From Actinomycetota bacterium (lineage in GTDB: Bacteria > Actinomycetota > Actinomycetes > Mycobacteriales > Mycobacteriaceae): a DNA stretch of 11,231 nucleotides. The DNA lies in the NCBI GenBank assembly GCA_005787665.1, contig SYAB01000414.1:1-11231 (forward strand), read 5' to 3'. Of the stretch, positions 1 through 5,685 are shown in pieces. Made by a program: the position numbers and the translations under genes. How positions within the stretch are numbered: position 1 is the stretch's first letter; each line of letters starts with the position of its first letter. Under the pieces are notes generated by a model. That model was not told where the DNA came from, ran no database searches, and saw only the letters and a list, made by a program, of their open reading frames with translations.

Positions 1-628
1 GGTGCGGGTAGGACGGCAGGCCGCCACCGGGATGACTGTGCTCCTGTCGGAAGCCGTCGAGCCGGTCGGCGGTGAGCCGGCCCTCCAGGAAGGCGCGGGC
101 ATAGATACCGGGGGAGGCGTGCCCCTGGATGAAGATCTGATCCCCGCCCCCGGGGTGGGCCTTGCCGCGGAAGAAGTGATTGAAACCCACCTCGTAGAGC
201 GCGGCCGAGGAGGCGTAGGTCGAGATGTGTCCACCCACCCCCACCCCCGGACGTTGAGCGCGGTGGACCATGATCGCGGCGTTCCACCGAATCCAGCGGC
301 GGTAGCGGCGCTCCACCTCCTCATCGCCGGGGAACCACGGCTCCAGTTCGGTGGGGATGGTGTTGACATAGTCCGTCGAGGTCAGTGCCGGGATCGCCAC
401 CCGCTGCTCCCCGGCGCGCTCGAGCAGGCGCAGCATCAGATACCGGGCGCGGGCCGGCCCGGACCGGGTCAGCAGGTCGTCGAACGACTCGAGCCACTCC
501 GACGTCTCGTCGGGGTCGATATCGGGCAGATACGACGCGACGCCGTCCCGGATCACCCGGACCCGGTCGGATTCGGCGGAGCTGATGGAGCTCTGCGGCC
601 GGTCGTCACGTGCGAACTGGGTGGTCAA
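1..628 (-). CDS. aceE: Pyruvate dehydrogenase E1 component (homodimeric type), N-terminal part
   Basis: Partial gene: the reading frame runs off the left edge after 209 codons of a protein usually about 900 residues long. AceE is the thiamine-diphosphate-dependent E1 subunit that decarboxylates pyruvate and passes the acetyl group to the E2 lipoyl domain in the cytosolic pyruvate dehydrogenase complex. The translation (read by hand) begins [11 protein letters not shown] and continues with segments characteristic of homodimeric E1: [19 protein letters not shown] (about 21-39), [14 protein letters not shown] at 83-92, [22 protein letters not shown] (132-153, conserved His134) and [14 protein letters not shown] (167-180). 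The TPP motif lies outside the window. The start is TTG at 628-626, chosen because GAGGAGCGG lies a few bases upstream and the N-terminus matches the M. tuberculosis AceE pattern (TTDFARHDL) as I remember it. A weak ATAGATCT at 680-673 on this strand could be part of its -10. It is divergent from the lipoprotein gene. Identity is secure; the start is fairly secure. Confidence 0.95.
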   Translation of the reverse strand, partial: MTTQFARDDRPQSSISSAESDRVRVIRDGVASYLPDIDPDETSEWLESFDDLLTRSGPARARYLMLRLLERAGEQRVAIPALTSTDYVNTIPTELEPWFPGDEEVERRYRRWIRWNAAIMVHRAQRPGVGVGGHISTYASSAALYEVGFNHFFRGKAHPGGGDQIFIQGHASPGIYARAFLEGRLTADRLDGFRQEHSHPGGGLPSYPH

Positions 629-746
629 TTCCGCTCCTCGGTCGCTGGGGGCAGGGGTGCTTCTCCGGTACCAGATCTATCGTGCCGCACAGACGCCGTG
701 TTCGACGCGGAGTTCGCGCTGCCCGCCGAACGGGGCGACCACCCGG

Positions 747-752
747 TAACGT
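747..752 (+). promoter_or_regulatory. Putative -10 element of a leaderless promoter for the lipoprotein gene
   Basis: TAACGT fits the mycobacterial TANNNT -10 consensus. Eight bases separate it from the GTG at 761, so transcription would start at or within about two bases of the start codon, the usual geometry of a leaderless mycobacterial mRNA. No Shine-Dalgarno is visible ahead of this GTG, which agrees with leaderless translation. No convincing -35 is seen. Inference only. Confidence 0.4.
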
Positions 753-760
753 CTGCGTCT

Positions 761-1333
761 GTGCAAAGCGGAACTGCGCGCGGGGTGCGCATCGCCGGAC
801 TGCTGTTCGCCGGTGCGGCGGCGGTGTCACTGGCGGTAGGGGGCTGCACCACCGTCACCGGTGGCGGCGCCACCGTCAATGCCGGCGACGCGCCGGCCTA
901 CCGCACCTCGGTATCGCTGTCGTCCTCGGCGGCCGCGGCCAGTTCCAGCGCGCGGGAGAGCGAACGGCAGGCCGAGATGACCACCGAGGCCATCCGTTCC
1001 AGCTGTGAGACGTTGTCGATCACCAGTGCCGACGCAATCGACGCGGTCAACGCCTACGTCGACGCGTTCAACGAGGAGGGCGGCGACGTCGCGACCACCG
1101 AGGGCCCGGCCGTCGATGCGCTCGACCAGAGCGCGGACGCGGTGGAGAGCAGTATCGGCGACACCATCCCCGTTGAGCTCAAGGATGCATTGATGGCCTG
1201 GGTCGACGGCGCCTCGGTCACCTCCGAGGCCATCGTCACCCAGGCTCCGCCGGAGGAGTTCAACTCGATCATCAGCGATCTCAACGACGCCAGGGCCAGC
1301 GCCCTGGACCTCTGCGACGCCGCGTACCGATAA
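761..1333 (+). CDS. Small secreted lipoprotein, function unknown
   Basis: 190-residue exported protein at the position of M. tuberculosis Rv2240c. The N-terminus has a basic n-region (Arg7, Arg10), a hydrophobic core (11-26) and a lipobox-like VGGC ending at Cys29, predicting diacylglycerol attachment and a mature protein on the outer face of the membrane. Residues 50-66 are a Ser/Ala-rich linker. The rest is acidic and probably helical. Two further cysteines, Cys82 and Cys185, bracket the folded part and could form a disulfide. I recognise no catalytic motif. The open frame continues upstream to base 2, but that part is the shadow of aceE; GTG 761 is preferred because the signal peptide starts directly after it and a -10-like TAACGT precedes it. 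GTG 785 is an alternative that would shorten the n-region. Stop TAA at 1331-1333; DUF3052 follows after an 84-base gap. Confidence 0.82.
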   Translation: MQSGTARGVRIAGLLFAGAAAVSLAVGGCTTVTGGGATVNAGDAPAYRTSVSLSSSAAAASSSARESERQAEMTTEAIRSSCETLSITSADAIDAVNAYVDAFNEEGGDVATTEGPAVDALDQSADAVESSIGDTIPVELKDALMAWVDGASVTSEAIVTQAPPEEFNSIISDLNDARASALDLCDAAYR

Positions 1334-1334
1334 T

Positions 1335-1396
1335 TCGACCGCAAGGACAACGACCGGAGCCCGCCGTGCGACGATAGGCGCACGATTGGCGGTCGA
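1335..1396 (+). promoter_or_regulatory. Structured intergenic/leader region with nested and competing inverted repeats
   Basis: Between the lipoprotein stop and the DUF3052 start, TCGACCGC (1335-1342) is perfectly complementary to GCGGTCGA (1389-1396). Inside lies a 6-bp hairpin, CGTGCG (1365-1370) and CGCACG (1379-1384) with an 8-base loop. A second upstream arm, CGACCG (1351-1356), can also pair with CGGTCG (1390-1395), so two 5' arms compete for one 3' arm. That 3' arm ends four bases before the AGGAGGAGG ribosome binding site (1400-1408). It could be a cis-regulatory leader, a terminator/attenuator or an operator. The pairing is seen directly; any function is inferred. Confidence 0.35.
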
Positions 1397-1417
1397 CACA
1401 GGAGGAGGTCTGCGACG

Positions 1418-1849
1418 GTGGTCGCCGCGGGTGACGGCGGGCGGAGTTACGCCCAGAGGCTGGACATCCACCACGATCAGATCGTCCAGGAGTTGGGCTG
1501 GGATGACGACTCCGACGACGATATTCGCGCCGATGTCGAAGAGGCCTGCGGCAGCGACCTTCTCGACGAGGACGCCGACGAGGTCATCGACGTGGTGTTG
1601 CTGTGGTGGAGGGACGGCGACGGGGATCTGGTGGACCGCTTGATGGACGCCATCGCCCCGCTCGCCGAGGACGGCATCATCTGGGTCCTGACCCCCAAGA
1701 CCGGTAAATCGGGACATGTGCTGCCGGCCGATATCGCCGAGGCCGCGCCCACGGCCGGCCTGATGCAGACGTCCTCGGCCAAACTGGGCGACTGGATCGG
1801 CAGCCGGCTGGTGCAACCGAAATCCAAGGCCGCCGGGAGGCATTCATGA
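1418..1849 (+). CDS. DUF3052 family protein, function unknown
   Basis: 143-residue cytosolic protein of the actinobacterial DUF3052 family (Rv2239c position); no biochemical role is known to me. The N-terminal half is strongly acidic ([20 protein letters not shown], 27-46; then [13 protein letters not shown]). It is followed by [11 protein letters not shown], a hydrophobic strand, and the family-typical stretch [20 protein letters not shown] and [21 protein letters not shown] 1418 is chosen because AGGAGGAGG (1400-1408) sits nine bases upstream, one of the strongest ribosome binding sites in the window. Its TGA (1847-1849) overlaps the ahpE ATG as ATGA, so the two genes are probably translationally coupled. 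From general knowledge, DUF3052 sits beside a peroxiredoxin gene and aceE in other actinobacteria including Streptomyces, which hints at a link to redox or pyruvate metabolism, but that is association only. Confidence 0.88.
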   Translation: MVAAGDGGRSYAQRLDIHHDQIVQELGWDDDSDDDIRADVEEACGSDLLDEDADEVIDVVLLWWRDGDGDLVDRLMDAIAPLAEDGIIWVLTPKTGKSGHVLPADIAEAAPTAGLMQTSSAKLGDWIGSRLVQPKSKAAGRHS

Positions 1850-2310
1850 CCGTGGCGATCGGGGCCGAGGCGCCCGACTTCACCCTCAAGGACCAGAACA
1901 GCCAACCGGTGACGCTCAGTGACTTCCGGGGTCGCAAGAACGTGCTGCTGGTGTTCTTCCCGCTGGCGTTCACCGGGATCTGCCAGGGCGAACTCGACGA
2001 GGTGCGGGACAACCTGCCGGCCTATGACAACGACGACACGGCCACCCTGGCGGTGTCTGTCGGACCGCCGCCGACGCACAAGATCTGGGCCACCGAGAGC
2101 GGGTTCACCTTTCCGGTGCTCTCGGACTTCTGGCCGCACGGCGAGGTGGCGCAGGCCTACGGGGTGTTCAACTCCGATGCCGGGTTTTCCAACCGGGGAA
2201 CCTTCGTCATCGACCGCTCCGGTGTGGTGCGGTTCGCCGAGTGCAAACAGCCCGGTGAGCCCCGCGACCAGAAGGTGTGGACCGAGGCGCTGTCCTCGGT
2301 GGCATCCTGA
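1846..2310 (+). CDS. ahpE: 1-Cys peroxiredoxin AhpE
   Basis: 154-residue thioredoxin-fold peroxidase that reduces hydroperoxides and peroxynitrite; M. tuberculosis AhpE is recycled by mycothiol/mycoredoxin-1 and works in the cytosol. The active-site segment [14 protein letters not shown] carries Thr43 and the peroxidatic Cys46, and Arg117 in [11 protein letters not shown] completes the catalytic triad. Other diagnostic stretches are VGAxAPDFTL-like at 5-14, [19 protein letters not shown] (71-89) and [15 protein letters not shown]. Length and sequence are close to the M. tuberculosis enzyme. Unusually, there is a second cysteine, Cys133 in FAECKQPGE, where I recall methionine in M. tuberculosis AhpE. 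The ATG overlaps the DUF3052 stop (ATGA) and GGGAGG (1835-1840) precedes it. Downstream is a 48-base gap to the tRNA with no U-rich terminator. Confidence 0.96.
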   Translation: MTVAIGAEAPDFTLKDQNSQPVTLSDFRGRKNVLLVFFPLAFTGICQGELDEVRDNLPAYDNDDTATLAVSVGPPPTHKIWATESGFTFPVLSDFWPHGEVAQAYGVFNSDAGFSNRGTFVIDRSGVVRFAECKQPGEPRDQKVWTEALSSVAS

Positions 2311-2342
2311 GGCGCAATTTCCTAAGCCCCGCACGCGGCGGG

Positions 2343-2348
2343 TAACCT
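2343..2348 (+). promoter_or_regulatory. Putative -10 of the tRNA-Val promoter
   Basis: TAACCT matches TANNNT and lies 10 bases before the first base of the tRNA, allowing a start near 2355 and a very short 5' leader. A poor -35 candidate, TTCCTA at 2319-2324, is 18 bases upstream. A 5-bp inverted repeat (CCCGC 2328-2332, GCGGG 2338-2342) occupies the spacer. Inference from position and consensus only. Confidence 0.4.
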
Positions 2349-2358
2349 GCCCCGCGAC

Positions 2359-2430
2359 GGGCGTGTAGCTCAGTGGTAGAGCTCTGGTTTTACACACCAG
2401 CGGTCGGGGGTTCGAAACCCTCCGCGCCCA
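2359..2430 (+). tRNA. tRNA-Val (anticodon TAC)
   Basis: Full cloverleaf of 72 bases. The acceptor stem GGGCGTG pairs with CGCGCCC with one G-T wobble, followed by discriminator A at 2430. The D arm is GCTC/GAGC. The anticodon stem CTGGT/ACCAG closes the loop TTTACAC, putting anticodon TAC at 2391-2393, which reads valine GUN codons. The T arm GGGGG-TTCGAAA-CCCTC has one G-T pair. The 3' CCA is not encoded (next bases CTC), so it must be added enzymatically. The gene ends one base short of the stop codon of the convergent pyrophosphatase gene, so its 3' trailer is antisense to that gene. Confidence 0.97.
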
Positions 2431-2431
2431 C

Positions 2432-3364
2432 TCAGTCGGCGGCGAACGCGCGTGTCAGTGCTGGCACGATCTGTGCCTTGCGCGACACCACGCCCGCCAG
2501 GTGTGCGCGGTTGTCCACCAGCGTCACGCCGAAGGCCGACTCGACCGCCGAGGCCCTCGGGCCCATGGCGACGGCTACCGAGTCGCCGTTGAGGATGTCG
2601 GTCACCACGAACAGGAACAGGTCGAGATTCTTGGCGGCGACGACCTCGCCGAGCGCCGCTTCCACCTCCGGCTGGCGGGAGAGCACCTCGTCGAGATCAA
2701 TGGCGTTGACTTGGGCGACTTCCACGCTGGCCCCGCCGAGCTGAAATTCCTTGGAGTCCGTGGAGATCAGCTGCGCGACCGACTTCTCGGCCAGACTCGC
2801 CCCAGCCCGGAGCATGTCCAGCCCGTACGCCGCCAGGTCCACCCCGGCGATCCCGGCGAGTTCGTTCGCGGCCGCGACGTCCTCGGGTGTGCAGGTGGGT
2901 GACCTCAGCAGCAGTGTGTCGGAGATGATCGCCGACAGCATCAACCCGGCGGTCTGCGGACTGACCGCGACCCCGTTCTCCGCGAACATCTTCCGCACGA
3001 TCGTCGCGGTGCAACCGACCGGCTCGGCACGGTAATAGAGCGGGCCCGCGGTCTGGAAGTTGGCGATGCGGTGATGGTCGATGACCTCGGTGATGGTCAC
3101 TTCGGCGATGTCGGTCGCACTCTGCTGGCGCTCGTTGTGGTCGACCAGGATGACGTGCGAGGCCTCGGCGGAGACCGATTCGACCAGCCGTGGGGCCGAG
3201 GCCGCGAAGGCGTCGAGGGCGAACTGCGTCTCGGCACTGACCGATCCGAGTCGGACCGCCTCGACGTCGGCTCCGATCTTGGCCTTCAGGTCGGCGTAGG
3301 CCAGCGCCGAACAGATGGAGTCGGTGTCGGGGTTCTTGTGTCCGAAGATCAGCACCGTGTCCAT
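2432..3364 (-). CDS. ppaC: Family II manganese-dependent inorganic pyrophosphatase
   Basis: 310-residue DHH-superfamily enzyme hydrolysing PPi to two phosphates in the cytosol. All family II metal ligands stand at the residue numbers usual for the B. subtilis enzyme: His9, Asp13 and Asp15 in GHKNPDTDS, Asp75 in VDHNE, His97 of the DHH motif (96-98), and Asp149 in ISDT. The C-terminal substrate-binding motif is SRKAQIVP (Ser294-Arg295-Lys296). No CBS or DRTGG insert is present, so this is the short, unregulated form. Start ATG 3364-3362; there is no clear Shine-Dalgarno, but a TANNNT element lies eight bases upstream (separate entry). The stop is one base from the 3' end of tRNA-Val, and cobD is divergent after 89 bases. 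M. tuberculosis, to my knowledge, has only a family I enzyme elsewhere and unrelated genes here, so this may be a lineage-specific gain or loss at a tRNA. Confidence 0.95.
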   Translation of the reverse strand: MDTVLIFGHKNPDTDSICSALAYADLKAKIGADVEAVRLGSVSAETQFALDAFAASAPRLVESVSAEASHVILVDHNERQQSATDIAEVTITEVIDHHRIANFQTAGPLYYRAEPVGCTATIVRKMFAENGVAVSPQTAGLMLSAIISDTLLLRSPTCTPEDVAAANELAGIAGVDLAAYGLDMLRAGASLAEKSVAQLISTDSKEFQLGGASVEVAQVNAIDLDEVLSRQPEVEAALGEVVAAKNLDLFLFVVTDILNGDSVAVAMGPRASAVESAFGVTLVDNRAHLAGVVSRKAQIVPALTRAFAAD

Positions 3365-3372
3365 GGTCGGAG

Positions 3373-3378
3373 ACCCTA
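3373..3378 (-). promoter_or_regulatory. Putative -10 of the pyrophosphatase promoter, near-leaderless
   Basis: TAGGGT on the minus strand (3378 to 3373) fits TANNNT and is separated by eight bases from the ATG at 3364, giving a leader of zero to two bases. No ribosome binding site is seen upstream of the ATG, consistent with leaderless translation. No good -35. Inference. Confidence 0.35.
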
Positions 3379-3453
3379 GCCCAGCCCCGTGGCCCCACCG
3401 ACACGTTTGGACCGTCCACCGCCGACCGCCGACGCATGTGAAAGGCTGCCCCG

Positions 3454-4431
3454 ATGGCTGAGCTCAGAGGGTGGGCAGCGGCTGGAGTTCTCACCGGTCA
3501 CCTCGCCGACCGGGTGTGGGCCGATCCGCGTCGCGGCCATCCGGTGGCCGGGTTCGGCTGGTGTGCAACGGCTCTGGAGCGGCGGACCTACCGGGACAGC
3601 CGCGGTGCGGGGGCGGCGCACACCCTCGTCCTGGTGGGCGGGCTGGCCGGGGTCAGCGTCCTGGCCCAGCGCCGTGCCCGCGGCGGCCCCGCGCTGGGCG
3701 TGCTGACGGCCGCGGCGACCTGGGTGGCTCTCGGCGGGACGACGCTGGCCCGGACCGGTTGGGCGATGGCCGACCGGCTCGCCGCCGGGGACCTCGACGG
3801 TGCCCGGGCGGTGCTGCCCGCGTTATGCGGTCGGGACCCCTCGGCCCTGGACGCCGCGGGACTGGTTCGGGCGGCGTGCGAGTCGGTGGCGGAGAACACC
3901 TCCGACGCCCATGTTGCGCCGCTGTTGTGGGCCGCGCTGGCGGGTGTGCCCGGCGTGCTGACCTACCGGGGGATCAACACCCTCGACGCCATGATCGGGC
4001 ACCGCTCGGCGCGCTACACCCAGTTCGGCGGGGCCGCAGCGCGGCTCGACGACCTCGCCAACTATGTCCCGGCCCGGCTGACCGGGGCTCTGGTGCTGGT
4101 GTGCGCGGCGGCGCTGGGCGGATCGCCGGCGGGTGCGGCACGGGCCTGGCGGCGCGACGCGGCACGGCATCCGAGCCCCAACGCCGGGGTGGTCGAGGCC
4201 GCGTTCGCCGGTGCACTCGGCGTGCGTCTGGGCGGGCCCACCCAGTACCGCCATCAGTTGGAGATCCGGCCGACTCTGGGCGACGGTCCGGCGCCGGGGG
4301 TCGAGGACCTCCGACGGGCGGTGCGGTTGTCGCGCTTGGTCCAGACTGCGGCGGCCCTGGTGTCGGCCCTCGTGGCGGTCGGGCTCAGCGGCGCCGGCCG
4401 TACCGGTCGTCGAGTTTCTCCTCGACGGTGA
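3454..4431 (+). CDS. cobD: Adenosylcobinamide-phosphate synthase (CobD/CbiB)
   Basis: 325-residue integral membrane protein of the CobD/CbiB family, which joins adenosylcobyric acid to the aminopropanol (phosphate) arm in cobalamin biosynthesis. Family signatures: GHPVAGFGW (28-36), [20 protein letters not shown] (143-162), [19 protein letters not shown] (170-188), [21 protein letters not shown] (191-211), and [23 protein letters not shown] (239-261). Hydrophobic segments near 57-76, 80-100, 153-172, 209-226 and 296-312 fit a membrane protein. ATG 3454 is chosen for the typical N-terminus and AAAGG eight bases upstream. The last 16 codons overlap antisense with the end of the SURF1 gene; the resulting tail (about 311-325) is basic and outside the conserved family. 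The 89-base gap shared with the pyrophosphatase gene is too short for a cobalamin riboswitch, and none is seen. Confidence 0.95.
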   Translation: MAELRGWAAAGVLTGHLADRVWADPRRGHPVAGFGWCATALERRTYRDSRGAGAAHTLVLVGGLAGVSVLAQRRARGGPALGVLTAAATWVALGGTTLARTGWAMADRLAAGDLDGARAVLPALCGRDPSALDAAGLVRAACESVAENTSDAHVAPLLWAALAGVPGVLTYRGINTLDAMIGHRSARYTQFGGAAARLDDLANYVPARLTGALVLVCAAALGGSPAGAARAWRRDAARHPSPNAGVVEAAFAGALGVRLGGPTQYRHQLEIRPTLGDGPAPGVEDLRRAVRLSRLVQTAAALVSALVAVGLSGAGRTGRRVSPRR

Positions 4432-5212
4432 GTGGCGCCGCCGCGGCCGCCGCCGCGGCCTTGGCCGCCGCTTCGCGACGCCGAACCTTCAGCTCGGAGT
4501 GCAGGAAGTACCCCAGACCCAGCGGCGCGACGATGCCGAAGGCGATCCACTGGATCCCGTAGGACAGGAATGGCCCGGCGTCGAGTTGGGGGAGCGGTAG
4601 CGCGCCCAGCACACCCGGCTGGTCGTCGGTGAGTTGCAGGTAGGAGCCGGCCAGCGGGGTCCCGGTCAGTGCGGAGATCTGGTCGGTGTCGATGGCGTAC
4701 ACCTGCAGGAATCCGTCCTCGGTGAACGGCTGCTTGTCGTCGGCGGGTGCGGTCTGGGAGTCCCGCAGCCGGCCGATGATCGTCACCGGCCCGCTCGGCG
4801 GGGCGGCGATCGGGGGTACCGCGGTGCCCTGTTCGGGGTGGACGTAGCCGCGGTTGACCAGGACGGTGGGCCCGCCCTCGACGGCGAACGCGGTGAGCAC
4901 CTCGTAGGCCGGTTTGCCCCCGATGAAGCGCAACCGGGCCAGCACCTCGCGGTCGCCGAGATACTCTCCGGTGGCGGTGACCTTACGCCACTGCGCCTCC
5001 GGGGCGGCCGAATCCTGTTGGGGCAGAAACGATGTCACCGGCACCGGGGCGGCCGACAGGGACGCCTCGATCTGCTGATTCTCCTTGGACGTGCGGGTGT
5101 TCTTGCCCAGTTGCCAGGGCGCCAGCACCGTCAGGGCGAGGTAGGTGAAGGCCGCGACCACCAGTGCGAGCGCGATCCACCCCGGTCGCAGCAGGAACGC
5201 CAGTCGTCGCAT
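4385..5212 (-). CDS. SURF1 family cytochrome c oxidase assembly protein
   Basis: 275-residue SURF1-family membrane protein (Rv2235 counterpart), involved in maturation of haem-copper (aa3) cytochrome c oxidase. The architecture is typical: an N-terminal transmembrane helix (about 10-32) followed by APWQLGKN (31-38), a long extracytoplasmic domain with LVNRGYVHPEQG (118-129) and IIGRLRDS, then a C-terminal helix starting SYGIQWIAFGIVAPLGLGY (217-235). After it comes a cytoplasmic tail with an alanine tract (248-259, including EAAAK) and charged RRR end. Start ATG 5212-5210 shares one base with the ptpA stop (TGATG), with GAGAGG upstream, so it is probably translationally coupled as the third gene of ptkA-ptpA-SURF1. 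Its last 47 bases overlap the end of convergent cobD. Confidence 0.93.
   Translation of the reverse strand: MRRLAFLLRPGWIALALVVAAFTYLALTVLAPWQLGKNTRTSKENQQIEASLSAAPVPVTSFLPQQDSAAPEAQWRKVTATGEYLGDREVLARLRFIGGKPAYEVLTAFAVEGGPTVLVNRGYVHPEQGTAVPPIAAPPSGPVTIIGRLRDSQTAPADDKQPFTEDGFLQVYAIDTDQISALTGTPLAGSYLQLTDDQPGVLGALPLPQLDAGPFLSYGIQWIAFGIVAPLGLGYFLHSELKVRRREAAAKAAAAAAAAPLTVEEKLDDRYGRRR
4408..4427. terminator. Inverted repeat in the cobD/SURF1 overlap, candidate bidirectional terminator
   Basis: CGTCGAG (4408-4414), six-base loop TTTCTC, CTCGACG (4421-4427): a perfect 7-bp stem, extendable by two G-U pairs in the plus-strand RNA. It lies inside both coding regions, one base before the cobD stop codon and about 20 bases before the SURF1 stop. 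Neither strand has a U-run after it, so it would be the U-poor hairpin type proposed, and disputed, for mycobacteria. The repeat is seen; termination is inferred. Confidence 0.35.
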
Positions 5213-5685
5213 CAGCCCAGCCTCTCGTCGACCCAGGTGTGCAGACCGGGCAGTGCCACCTCGATCACCTCGAACGTCGCCACGAAGTCGTCATGACCGC
5301 CGTAGTAGGGATCGTCGACATCGGGGGTGTGGGCACCGGACCTGGGGTCGAAGGATCGCAGCATGCGCAGGCGCTCGGGTGGCACCCCGTAGTCGGTCAA
5401 CAGCCGGACATGGTTGCGGCCCAATGCCACCACCAGGTCGGCGGACAGATGGTCGTCATTGACTTGCGCGGCGCGGTGGTCGGTGGGGTATCCGCGCTCG
5501 GCGAGCACCCGCACCGCCCGCGGATCGGCGCCGTCGCCGGCGTGCCAGCCTCCGGTGCCGGCGCTGGTCACCCGGACCGCCTCGGCGAGCCCGCGCCGGC
5601 TGATCTGGTGGGCGAACATCTTCTCGGCCATCGGCGAGCGGCAGATGTTGCCCGAACACACGAAGGTCACGTGCACCTCAGACAC
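5212..5685 (-). CDS. ptpA: Low-molecular-weight protein tyrosine phosphatase PtpA
   Basis: 157-residue LMW-PTP. The P-loop CSGNICRS has catalytic Cys10, Cys15 and Arg16; the general acid Asp125 lies in VDDPYYGG followed by Tyr127-Tyr128, the tyrosines phosphorylated by PtkA in M. tuberculosis (128/129 there). Other matches to PtpA include VTSAGTG, GYPTDHRAAQV and RMLRSFDPRSG. In M. tuberculosis PtpA is exported without a signal peptide and dephosphorylates host proteins; none is seen here either, and in an environmental species its substrates are unknown. GTG 5685 is chosen because GGGAGG lies about seven bases upstream and it gives the family N-terminus VSEVHVTFVC; the frame stays open upstream but only over ptkA. 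It overlaps the end of ptkA by 8 bases and its stop shares a base with the SURF1 ATG. Confidence 0.95.
   Translation of the reverse strand: MSEVHVTFVCSGNICRSPMAEKMFAHQISRRGLAEAVRVTSAGTGGWHAGDGADPRAVRVLAERGYPTDHRAAQVNDDHLSADLVVALGRNHVRLLTDYGVPPERLRMLRSFDPRSGAHTPDVDDPYYGGHDDFVATFEVIEVALPGLHTWVDERLG

Noticed and set aside
668..678. Adjacent palindromes GGTACC and AGATCT in the aceE-lipoprotein gap
   Set aside because: Both are six-base palindromes expected by chance; no wider symmetry or repeat supports an operator.
2..760. Upstream extension of the lipoprotein frame to the left edge
   Set aside because: It is antisense to aceE, whose translation is clearly conserved, and would place a signal peptide and lipobox in the middle of a protein.
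827..1843. 338-codon open frame on the minus strand
   Set aside because: Antisense to the lipoprotein and DUF3052 genes; low-complexity Gly/Arg/Val composition and no domain. A GC-bias shadow.
2359..2460. Integrated element at tRNA-Val
   Set aside because: No integrase, no repeat of the tRNA 3' end and no shift in base composition is visible; the neighbouring genes look native. Only the pyrophosphatase itself is noted as possibly lineage-specific.
3407..3440. TTGGAC as -35 with CATGTG as -10 for cobD
   Set aside because: The spacing is 22 bases and CATGTG is a poor -10; I could not support a cobD promoter.
3365..3453. Cobalamin riboswitch ahead of cobD
   Set aside because: The gap is only 89 bases, too short for the cobalamin riboswitch core, and no B12-box-like sequence is seen. 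The cobC gap is 13 bases.
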